Below are positions 54,802 through 64,000 of a stretch of 64,000 bases of DNA, piece after piece. The stretch's first letter is position 1. Each line of letters starts with the position of its first letter. The notes beneath the pieces were generated by a model. It worked only from the letters and a program-made list of their open reading frames with translations. It did not search any database and had not been told where the DNA came from. Origin of the DNA: Mermis nigrescens (taxonomy: Eukaryota > Nematoda > Enoplea > Mermithida > Mermithidae); the NCBI GenBank assembly GCA_036768485.1, contig JAVLUZ010000146.1:186001-250000 (forward strand), in the 5' to 3' direction. A program made the position numbers and the translations under genes.

Positions 54802-55541
54802 GGTATATTACCAGCAAAGAAAAATACTCATGGAACAAAAAAGACGAATATATTTGGGATTACGGATTATTGAGGATGTAAGAGGAGGGGACTAGGACAA
54901 AGCTCCTTTGTATATTCCTGAAGTTGCAAAACCTGTTAAAAAATCATACTTTCTCTTAGCAACGCAAAAAATCCAAGTATTTGTACTCTGCGGCCTGTAG
55001 ATTGAAATAAACTAATGAGCAAAAAACGACTAAAAAAGCAGCAAGTTAGCTGTGCAGTAGCTGTGGGAAAGTAGATAGAATAATTAGGAGCGACTTTGTA
55101 AGCTAATTAAATGACACAGCGAACATCGATGCTTTCAAGACAATCAAAGAAATTGTTGGTTTAAAACAGTTGAAAATGGGCAAGCTTACGTGGGACAGAC
55201 TACATTTATTGACGCGGGGTTTGCTTGCTATAATGCTAATAATAAGAAAATACCAGTTTTTTAATACAATTATAGATAGTATTCTATCAGTCACGAGAGG
55301 AAGCAAGACAACGTTGCAACTTGCAAGCGATTAGCAAAAAGTATACATTTTCGATTAAATTTAAACACTATTATGTGAAGCATTGGAAATTAGCCAAAGA
55401 ATGTTGAATTTTTTCAGAGGCCTTAGAATATACTTCGCTTTATTGCGTTGGTGTGAGAAAGTCACATTTTTAGCGAATTTAGCGACTATCGGAACATACG
55501 CAGTAAGCTTTTTCCTCGTCATATCCTTTTGCACCCTTCCG
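54802..55541. mobile_element. Family X hairpin module, right arm truncated
   Basis: The left arm reads CCAGCAAAGAAAAATACTCA, then GGAGGGGACTAGGACAAAGC. The right arm keeps only the inner part (TTAGAATATACTTCGCTTTA, CTTTTTCCTCGTC) and stops where the start block of the next family X copy begins (55546). Confidence 0.7.
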
Positions 55542-55545
55542 AAAT

Positions 55546-57200
55546 CATAGGTAGCGCGTTAGCGCGTACCTATAATATACTTGGGTACCCCTAACACCTG
55601 TGCACCCCTACAGCTATAACAGCAGACATCTAGAAGGTGCGGTTTTTTTAAAAGATAGATAATAAAAACATTCGCTGCCCGTGTTTTTTGTTTTTCTTTA
55701 AACTCAAAACTGGCTGTGTAAAGAAGGTGTAAAGTTTTTGTGTAACATTATAACATAGAGATAAATTTTTGGAGGTTTTTTAGGTGGCATGTGGACAACT
55801 CAGTATTGACTTCTCAAATAAATTAATGGCACATATTTGTAGTGGAAGGGATGCTCCTAATTATTTTTTTTGTTTGTTAAAATTCGCATTAGTTATCGAA
55901 TGGGAGTGTAAAGCGTGCGAAAATCTGGGGGTGAAAAAGCACATTTAAGTCGAGTTTTCAACTTGTTTATGTCTGATACTAACTCCTGCTATGAGTTTTT
56001 GAAAATCTTTTCTGACAGGCATGTAGAGCGGATTAAGGGCTACAATTTGGTTACAAGCAGACTTTTATACGCTCAATAGGGAGTTAGGTCCTGGGGTTTA
56101 AAGTATACACTCTAGTCGATGGTGTAAAAAACAGATTCTAATTAAGAATTCTCTGCCAACTTTTTTCGCATATAAGTCAGGCTAAAATGAGTACAACAGT
56201 AAGCAAGCAGCTTCTAGGGGCTACACGTCGCAGCAAACCACGTTCAAAAACACGCAATATTGAGTTATTTATAGGGGTGTGAAGTTCGAAATCAGACGTG
56301 AAAAATGGGCGAAAAAAAACGTTTTTTCCCTAATTTTTATTGGTAAATCATATCGAATAATTTTTGCAACAGAATTTTTGCACATAGAAACGTACTACGA
56401 CTCGAAAGCTACAAACTGTACTAAACCGAATTTCTTTACACTCAATGGGGAATACGGTACGGATTTTTAAAGTTTACAATGTTCTGAATGATGGAAAATA
56501 TGTCTTTGTTTGGGTTTTGTTCGCCACTTTCTCCTTTCAGAAGTCAGGATAGGTCCAATGGAATAAAAATAAAGTGCCTTATATGGGGTGTATGTCATAG
56601 GCCATTCGCGTATATCTAAACCAATATTGAGCGAGTGTAAAGTCAAGAATGGGGTGCTTTAAACAGGTTTCTGTCTTGTTTCTTTCTGCCAGCTTCTCCG
56701 GTTATGAGTCAGGGACATGATTCTCAAGTCTGTAAATGAACCTGAAACCAAATTCGATACGCAATTTTGGCGCGTATGTTTACACTCAACAGTTCATTAA
56801 AGTGGTTTAAACCAATGTTAATTTATCCTCACGACATTATGTAGACTTACTATTTTCATAAAAGTTGGTCGTAATATCGAAGCAATATTAAAATTACGAT
56901 TCTGACTAAAATCTTTTTTACACTAGGTGTTAACATATCGTTTACACTACATATTAATCTTCGTTTTAGAGCCTTGCGGAAACCTAATTTTTCCTTATGA
57001 CTAGAAATTTTTAAGGAATCAAGTGTGAGAAGTCAGTTAGACACACTTTTTTACACAAAAGTGGTGTAAACTGTTTTACACCTAATGTTAATTTGTCATC
57101 AGACCATTATTGAGACGTGATGTCTTTATAAATGTTGATTGTAATATCCGCGTAATATCAGATTTACGAATCCGACTAAAATCTTCTGTGCATCCTGTGT
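55546..57200 (+). mobile_element. Family X composite repeat, copy 5 (3' truncated)
   Basis: Has the best-preserved start block, CATAGGTAGCGCGTTAGCGC followed by GTACCTATAATATACTTGGG. 185-bp units follow to about 56720 and 130-bp units to about 57200, where similarity stops inside ATCTTCTGTGCATCC. No hairpin module follows directly. Confidence 0.7.
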
Positions 57201-57883
57201 ATGTAAGTAAACGCGTTTTTGTGCAAAGAGCAAATTTTTGACATGTTTTTGGTGGTTTTTGTAAAAGTTAGGGTGAAAATCCTAGATCCAGTACCTACCT
57301 TGTCGTACCTACTACGTTAGTGCTTACCAACATTATTCATACACGCAATGTGATAAATATCATTTTCAAATTTACTGAAACAAGCACGCAATAACATGCA
57401 AGAAATTTTCCACATATGTATATGTATTTAGCTATCTTCAATCATAGCGATTGGGCGAAAATCATTGCACCCCGTTTGCTACGCAATCTACCCAACTGTA
57501 AAGAAATGTCCACTTTGAACGACGCATGCATTTTACTTTGAAATGCGTGTTTCTTAGGTCCATTAGCCAGTGCATTGCTGCGGGCAGTCAACTTTATCGG
57601 ACTAAATAAGAGTCAGCGAGAAGTAAAATGACAAAACGTGAGATTATTTGTTGAAGTTGCATCATGGTCGAAGTAAGCAACGATTCAGAAGCGATAAGTG
57701 AATTCCAGCTTGAGCACAGAAAATAATGCAGCTTCGAACTTCAGCTAAATGATATTGTAAACGCGCGGAGTCGGAATATAATTCATACACAATGCAAGTA
57801 TAAATTGCTAAGATGGAAGCAGTACCTAATGACATTCGCTACAACACTGACAAAGATAGGAATAACTACTATTTTTTGCTAAC
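57201..57883. other. No gene recognised
   Basis: Noncoding. 57225-57290 resembles the decayed element end GAAAATCCTAGATCCAGTAC also seen at 50380-50402. Confidence 0.45.
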
Positions 57884-59213
57884 AAAAAGTTGGGTACTAG
57901 CAAGAAAAAATGCTCCGATGGAACAAAAAAAGGTAGAATATACTTGGAGCAAAGAATTATCAAGGACGTAAAAGGAGGGGACTAGAAAAAGCTCCTATCT
58001 ACAAATGTCACAAAATTTGCTAAAACATAGAAATTTCCTGAACAAAGAAAAAATGAAAGTAAGTAAATCAAAGAAAAAACCTACCTGAGCCTAAAACTGC
58101 AAGATCTGCTAAAAATCAGACTTTTTCTAAGCAGCGCCAAAATCGAAGTATATTCTGCGGCCTCTGAAAAAAATAGGGGAACCTTCTCATATTGTCCACC
58201 ATACAGTGGGTGGATCCAAAATTCTGAGGGAGATTTTCAAATTGGAATATTGGCCTCAAAAATAGTGCTATGGCGAAGAAAACACCATTTTTGAACGTTT
58301 CTTGTCGAGCTCTATCTATTGGTACCTACCAAAAAAAACCCAAAAAGAGCAGAAAGATTTAAAAATTGAATTCTGGAGGTATTGTTGGGTATTTGCGTTT
58401 TCTTGTTGGGTATTTTGCCTTGGGGTGCATACTCCCCAAACCCCTTACGTCTAGGTATGGTGTCCAATGCTTAATATAAAGCTTATAAAATAAATCTCAA
58501 ATCTTCGTTTCTGCTAATCACTTGCACACTTGCAACGTTAATTTATTCGATATTGTGGCAAAATAAATATTACAAAAAGTTATATCCTATGATTATTTGC
58601 GATACCGCAACGAAAGACTGTGATTTCTATATAATGCATGCGTCTATTCAGTACTCTTCTGGCGTTTAATCCCACCAGACCACCCGGATTTTATTCCTGC
58701 CCATGTAAACTGATAACCATTAGGCATGGGAGGTTAGGGGTATGCACCAGTGTTCAATCAGAACATCGAAAATCGCCGTTTTTCCAGCATACCATAATTA
58801 CTATTTTTTGACCCAGAAAAATATTGCAACATGGCGCTGCTCAGCTATGGCGATATCTGCTTTTGCAGAGTGAGTGGTTCAGTTATCTAGCCCAATGTTT
58901 TTTCTTTGTTCGACAGGATGCTGCTTTCTTCTGCAGGCCGCAGAATATACTTCGATTTTTGCGTTGCTCAGAAAAAGTCTGATTTTTAGCAGATCTTGCA
59001 GTTTTAGGCACAGGTAGGTTTTTTCTTTGAGTTACTTACTTTCATTTTTTCTTTGTTTAGGAAATTTCTGAGTTTTAGCGAATTTTGTGACATTTGTAGA
59101 TAAAAGCTTTTTCTATTCCCTTCCTTTTATGTCCTTGATAATTCTTTGTTCCAAGTATATTCTACCTTTTTTGTTCCATCGGAGCATTTTTCTTTGCTAA
59201 TACCCAACTTTTG
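57884..59213. mobile_element. Family X hairpin module (copy 6) with nested MITEs, 1.33 kb
   Basis: The longest and cleanest arms: AAAAGTTGGGTACTAGCAAG at the left and AATACCCAACTTTTG at the right, pairing over about 270 bp to CGAAGTATATTCTGCGGCC. The arms enclose a hAT MITE (58200-58459) and a MITE fragment (58690-58850). Confidence 0.85.
58200..58459 (+). mobile_element. hAT MITE nested in the hairpin module
   Basis: Starts CATACAGTGGGTGGATCC and ends TTACGTCTAGGTATG. Flanks TTGTCCAC and GTGTCCAA match at 6 of 8 bases. The family blocks GGCGAAGAAAACACCATTTT and GGGTATTTTG are present. Confidence 0.7.
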
Positions 59214-60660
59214 ATTTGCAAGAGAAAAATAGCAAGCTAGATTCTTGCTTCAATGTTGCTTAGAAGAGTTTTAAAAATTACCATCCAGAGAGCTCTGGAA
59301 CTAAAGCTATTTTTGGCTTAAAGTTTACACAAATCAGTTGTTTCCGAACATAGTCTTACAAAAATTATACCATTTACAATGTTATGGAACTGGAATGAAT
59401 TTTCAGTGAAAACCAAATTAGCATCACAATAATTTAAAGTGAATTCCGTAATCTTGACGTAATGGGTAAAAAAATTTTACGTATTGCTCTAGAGCTAAAG
59501 TAAATTTTATGGAGTTAGCTTTACACTTGGTGTAAAGAAAACGTACAGTCAGATACGTAATCCTGACATATGGAGAACATTCCCTAAAAAATTGAGCCTT
59601 TGCAACGCTCTGGTACAAAAAATAATTTTTAGTGTAAATTTAAAAACACCTATTCAGTGTGAAGAAACCTTACATTTAGATTCACGGTTCTGATATTAAC
59701 GCAGAACATTGAAAAGAAAATCTTGTTTTGGAACGTTCTACAAGCAAAATGAATTTGTGGTATAAAGTCTACATCTCGACAATAATTCAAGTGTGTGAAC
59801 TTCATGGAACAACGGGATGTAGAACTTTACACCCCCAAAATGACTCAGTATTGAGTGTAAAGAAAGGTTACCAAGTGCGATTTGTAACCATTAAGTGATA
59901 ACTTATTTTCGAAATGGATTGCGCCATTGAATACGTAATCGGAGTACTTGACAAATAAAAAATAGGCAAAAACATGTTTTTTACCTCAGAGTTTAAGTGT
60001 ATACCATTAGAAGTAACTCTTTATTGAGTTAAAGAAACACGCACAAGTGCGATGTGTAAGCCTTAAGACGTGCTTCATCCATTTAATACTTCGCACGTTC
60101 TAATTTATACCCGGAGCGATTGACAAAAAAACATACTTCGTATTGATCTTACACAAATAAGATCAATTTCATCGTGTAGCCCATGAACTGTAGTACTCCA
60201 TCATTAACAGTTTTTTATGACACTTGTGCTAAAAATTTGGCTGACATAAATAAGTCAAAAACTCGTCCAAAATGTGTTCTTTTCCACCCACAGAGTTTCT
60301 CACTCTTTACATTCCCACTTGAGAACTAAAGCAAAATTCAAAAAGCAGAAAAAATGATTATTTAGAGAATTCTGTCTTTTACAATTCTATACCATTAAAT
60401 TTTGAGCAATTCATGCTGAGTTGTGTACAATGTGGGCGGAGAAAACTGTCACAGGATTTTATTTGTTATAACGTTAGGCCGAAACTTTACACGCTCATGA
60501 CAAACGCAGTATTGCGTGTTAACAAGAGAGAAAAGACCACATAATCGTTTTTTATCTACCTTTTGTAAAATACCGCACCTCCCAGTGTCCTTTTATAGCT
60601 GTAGAGGGGTACTCATATGTCAGGGGTACCCATATTGGTACACGCTAATGCGCTACCTTT
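59214..60660 (-). mobile_element. Family X unit arrays and start block, copy 6 (inverted)
   Basis: 130-bp units lie at 59260-59760 (TTGGTGTAAAGAAAACGTAC, AATCCTGACATATGG), 185-bp units at 59800-60480, and the start block, inverted, at 60560-60660 (TACAGCT/TAGCTGTAGAGGGGTAC, CACGCTAATGCGCTACC). Together with 57884-59213 this is a nearly complete copy. Confidence 0.7.
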
Positions 60661-62029
60661 GATTCATCTTGCTCTGTGTCTAAATTCTTCGGTGGTAACC
60701 TGTTTGCGCATTTTTTGTGCCTTGTCGCACTTCTATACCATTACAACATAGGTCGTTCGGACTTGCGTTCAGTTGAGGTTAGTAAACAAAAAGATTTGTC
60801 GTTTTCTTCAATTCAGATCGATCATTTCTTCTAAGGAATAAACTGTTGTTTTTTATTTTTAAAACTAAAACCATAACTACCTTCTGAGGGCCGTAGAATT
60901 CAATTCGATTTTTTGCGTTGTTCAGAGAAAGTCTGATTTTTGCAGATTCTTATGATTTATTGTACGCAGAGGTGACTTTTCCTAGTCCCCTCCTTTTACG
61001 TCTTTAATACTCAGCTATCCCAAATATATTTATCCTTTTTATTCCATCGGAGTACTTTTCTTTGCTAATACCTATTTGATACTCCAGAAAATGTTTAGTG
61101 TTTTGCTTTGTCTGACGCAGTGTATGATCAAGAGATTTTTTGACTGTATTAGCTTTTTTTACTATCTTGAATTTTGTATTAGCGATACGACTTTGATGGA
61201 ATTACACACATTCATTAAGACGACCTTACCTTATTTAAACACATCAAAGGTTTTCAGCATAAACCTTACGCAATTATTGGGTGTAAAGAACACTTATCCT
61301 CAGATTCGTTATCCTGACATTACATGGAACATTTTGAAAAAATTAAACATGTGCAATGCTCTTAAAATAAATTTAATTTTCAGGGTGAACTTTACATATC
61401 TACTGGGTGTTAAGAAAACATACAGTCAGATTCGTTAATTTTGACCTTACGGAACATATCTGGAAAAAGTTACGGTTTTGCAAAGCTCTGGAAGTCAAAT
61501 AAATTGTAGTGTAAACTAAACATTAACATTAAATGAATAGTGCAAAGTTTACACAGCTACTGGGTGTAGAGAAAACTAACAGCCAGATTCGTAATTCTGA
61601 ACTTACGTAGAATATTCTAAAAAAATAAGCTCTCGCAGGGCTCTAGAACTAAAGTCGATTTGCAGTGTAATCTTTACACAACCACAGAGTGTAGAACAGA
61701 TTTTAGTCGGGTTTGTAATCCTGATATTACTCTGATATTACGATCAACATTTATGAAAAACTTAGTCTCCAAATGGGCCTAAATACAAAAAAAGTATTAG
61801 ATGTAAACCACTTTACACCACTGTTGAGTGTAAACAAACACGCATAAGCGGCGAATCACGTTCGATTCGTGGTGCACTTTTAGGCTTGATATGATGTCCA
61901 GACTTATAATCGGAAAAGTTAGAAAGAAAAAACAAGACAGAAACACGTTTAACAAACCCAATGTTAGGCTTTTTTCCTCCCGGAAATAAGAAAATATTGA
62001 TGTAAAGAAACGCAATTTGCTGTGACGTG

Positions 62030-62408
62030 TGTGGCCATCGGCCGCTGCGCGTTATTTGCGTGTCGTTGACATTCAATCTATTATTTTCCTTAACCTTTCA
62101 TGTTAATTTGCATGTGTACCAATCTATATAAGCACACGCTATAAGTAGTAGAGGAGTCAGTCTACAATTAGACCGTCTATTTATTGACGTCGACGCAGCA
62201 GTGCGGGCCGAGCGATGACGATGATATTAGGCAGCATGAACATCATCTGACCAGCCGAGCCGCGGTAATAAACGACTTAAGTCATCTTAAGTGCGCATCA
62301 CTAAATGTGTGACTGTACACAGTCACATTAACAAAAATTTAGATTGAGTAATATAATCTCACGAGCTCACTAAACTATGACAGTTAACAACACAAAATAA
62401 CTGTCACA
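62030..62408 (+). repeat. Solo LTR, 379 bp, with 4-bp target duplication
   Basis: Starts TGTGGCCATC and ends CTGTCACA, flanked by CGTG on both sides (62026-62029 and 62409-62412). TATATAAG at 62125-62132 fits a core promoter and AATAAA at 62267-62272 a polyadenylation signal, both in the plus orientation. The joined flanks match the uninterrupted paralogue at 35810-35830 (GCTGTGACG..CCTT). It shows no similarity to the LTRs at 672 and 8036, so it comes from another family whose internal part was lost by LTR recombination. Confidence 0.82.
62125..62132 (+). promoter_or_regulatory. TATA box within the solo LTR
   Basis: TATATAAG lies 95 bases into the LTR and about 140 bases before an AATAAA signal, the normal U3-R order of an LTR promoter read on the plus strand. 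Confidence 0.5.
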
Positions 62409-63462
62409 CGTGTATCCCTTAAAAATTACTCTGCTTTTATTCTATTCGACTTATCCCGACTAATGAACGTAGAAAGTGGCGAACAAAAAGACGGGCAAAA
62501 CGTATTTTCCACCATCCAACATATTGCGAAGTTTAAAAATCTGAACCTTACTCTACATTGAGTGTTATGAAATTCGGTTCGGATAAGTTTGAAGCCTTTA
62601 AATCTTAGTTCGTTGGCATGTGGAAAACTTCTGTTCCGCTAAATATTTGATATTCAATAATCAAAATAAGGAAAACAACGGTTTTTTCGCCCAATACCCC
62701 TGATTTTAAAGTTTACAACCCCATAAATGACTGAATATTGCGTTTTTTCAAACATGGTTTGCTGCGACTTATAGCTCTTATGAGGGTACTTTATTTCTGT
62801 CTTATTCAATATATCTTGACTTATAAGCGGAAAAATTGACAAAGAAATATAAGACAAAATCTCTTTTTCTACATCATTCACTAGAGTGTAAAGTTTAAAT
62901 CCCTGGAGCTAACTCCATATTTAGCGTAAAAAGTTCGCTAGTAAGCCGAAAGTAGCCCTTGAGCCGAAGTATATTTTTGCGAAAAAGAATTCTTCGGGAC
63001 TCAAAACTAGAGTCGTTGGCAGACAAAAAAGAGGCCAAAATGTTTTTTCACACACAGATTCTTTACACTCTTTACACTGCCCCTCCGGAAATCAATTACA
63101 AAAAAATATTAAAGAAGCGTTCAGCGCTAACTCAATTGTCTACTTTTCGAAAAACAGACTAAACAAAATGCATTTGGCCGACCAAAATTTAAAAGAAAAC
63201 AATATGTTATAACGTTACAGTAAAAGTTTACATGCTCTTTACACAACGGACAGACGTGTAAAAGAAATCTACATCGAATTTTTTATTATCTATCTTTTAC
63301 AAAATTGCACAATACAGAAGTCTCCCAGTGTTGCTGCTGGGCAGTTTATATATAACTCGCACCTCGCTGCAATAAACAAATAAGAAAAATAAGGCTGTAA
63401 TAAACTTATAAGAAAAAGAAGGCCAAGTATATTATAGATACGCGCTAACGCGCTACTTATGA

Positions 63463-63902
63463 TAGTTTTTCAAATCTGGTGCATGAATTCACACTTGAAA
63501 AGTATTTACTTTTCAAGTTACTGTAACACCCGATTTTTTATCGCTCAGCGGATGACTGGAGCAGCACGGCGTCTAAGGGTCAGTTAGAGAACATTTTTGG
63601 GCTAAAATGGCATAAAATAATATATGAAGAATCATAAACTAGCGAAAAACTATGTTAATTTGCACTTGATGTTCATTTCAGAGTATTTTTCGAAAAGATT
63701 TTTATTTTCCTTAAATTTCGGGCTATATTTCGCCTAATTCTTTTACAGAACACCTATCGTATTAATTTAGAACACTGCTGTAGTCATTTTAAAATGTTCC
63801 AAAAACTCGAATAAGTGAAACAGACTTCTGGCAACTGGACTTTAAGCAGCGTTTTTTTGAACTGATGTGAAAATATTAAGACTTTTGACGGCGTCCTATT
63901 CA
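63463..63902. other. No gene recognised
   Basis: Noncoding. A short inverted repeat ACTTGAAAAGTATTTACTTT/TCAAGT is present at 63493-63520. No frame with motif. Confidence 0.5.
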
Positions 63903-64000
63903 TACGTGGGCAGCACAAAAATTCTGGGGATTCATGATTTTCCAAACGTCAAAAAATGGCCTTAAAAATGGTGGTATGGTGAAAAAATACCATATCTCAA
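63903..64000 (+). mobile_element. hAT MITE cut by the window end
   Basis: CATACGTGGGCAGCAC at the left, followed by AAAATTCTGGGGATTCATGA and GGTGGTATGGTGAAAAAATA, matches the first 100 bp of the CAGAGGTGGGC MITE family. The right end is outside the window. Confidence 0.75.

Larger units (their letters stand above)
60883..63462 (-). mobile_element. Family X composite repeat, copy 7 (inverted), with solo LTR
   Basis: The right hairpin arm only is at 60883-61076 (GGGCCGTAGAATTC, CCTAGTCCCCTCCTTTTACG, TTTGCTAATACC). 130-bp units lie at 61220-61800 (ACTGGGTGTAGAGAAAACTA), 185-bp units at 61800-63200 broken by a solo LTR, and the start block, inverted, ends at 63462 (GATACGCGCTAACGCGCTAC). The left hairpin arm is missing. 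Confidence 0.75.

Overview
The window reads as repeat-dense, AT-rich nuclear DNA of an invertebrate animal. There are no operons or bacterial signals, long intergenic stretches are filled by mobile elements, and the coding remnants belong to Ty3/gypsy, PIF/Harbinger, hAT and Polinton/Maverick families. I cannot name the species. Only one plausible host-type gene is visible, a C2H2 zinc-finger protein at 21818-22720 on the minus strand, plus one possible signal-peptide exon at 19992-20065.

The most notable object is a Ty3/gypsy LTR retrotransposon on the minus strand (about 672-8440). It has two LTRs, a single gag-protease-RT-RNase H reading frame, an integrase whose C-terminus carries a PWWP domain after the GPY/F module (where chromoviruses carry a chromodomain), and a third coding region between pol and the 3' LTR. 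That third region encodes a DEDDy 3'-5' exonuclease of the RNase D/WRN/MUT-7 type with all catalytic residues visible. I do not know of a described element with this combination. This copy carries two frameshifts and clearly diverged LTRs, so it is probably inactive.

Region by region: 1-671, end of a hAT element with another terminus nested in it. 672-8440, the PWWP/exonuclease retrotransposon. 8.4-11.5 kb, low-complexity DNA and a repeat copy. 11.5-13.4 kb, a miniature Polinton with minisatellite terminal inverted repeats holding a capsid fragment and a DNA polymerase B fragment. 13.4-20 kb, mostly noncoding DNA with small inverted-repeat elements. 20-25.2 kb, several hAT MITEs, a recent 320-bp duplication and the zinc-finger gene. 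25.2-30.6 kb, one copy of a composite repeat (called family X here) interrupted by a 2.8-kb Harbinger element with both its genes. 32-34.3 kb, a second decayed gypsy element. 34.3-40 kb, more family X. 40-49 kb, MITEs, a 131-bp satellite and a foldback element. 49.9-51.3 kb, a second hAT element. 52.7-53.9 kb, an internally deleted Harbinger copy. 54.8-63.5 kb, three more family X copies, one hit by a solo LTR.

Nesting gives a relative order: Harbinger and the solo LTR both landed in existing family X copies, and paralogous copies in the same window show the corresponding uninterrupted sequence. Family X consists of a conserved start block, an array of about 185-bp units, an array of about 130-bp units rich in GTGTAAA/TTTACAC dyads, and a terminal long-inverted-repeat hairpin. 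All calls come from reading the sequence; no database search was possible.
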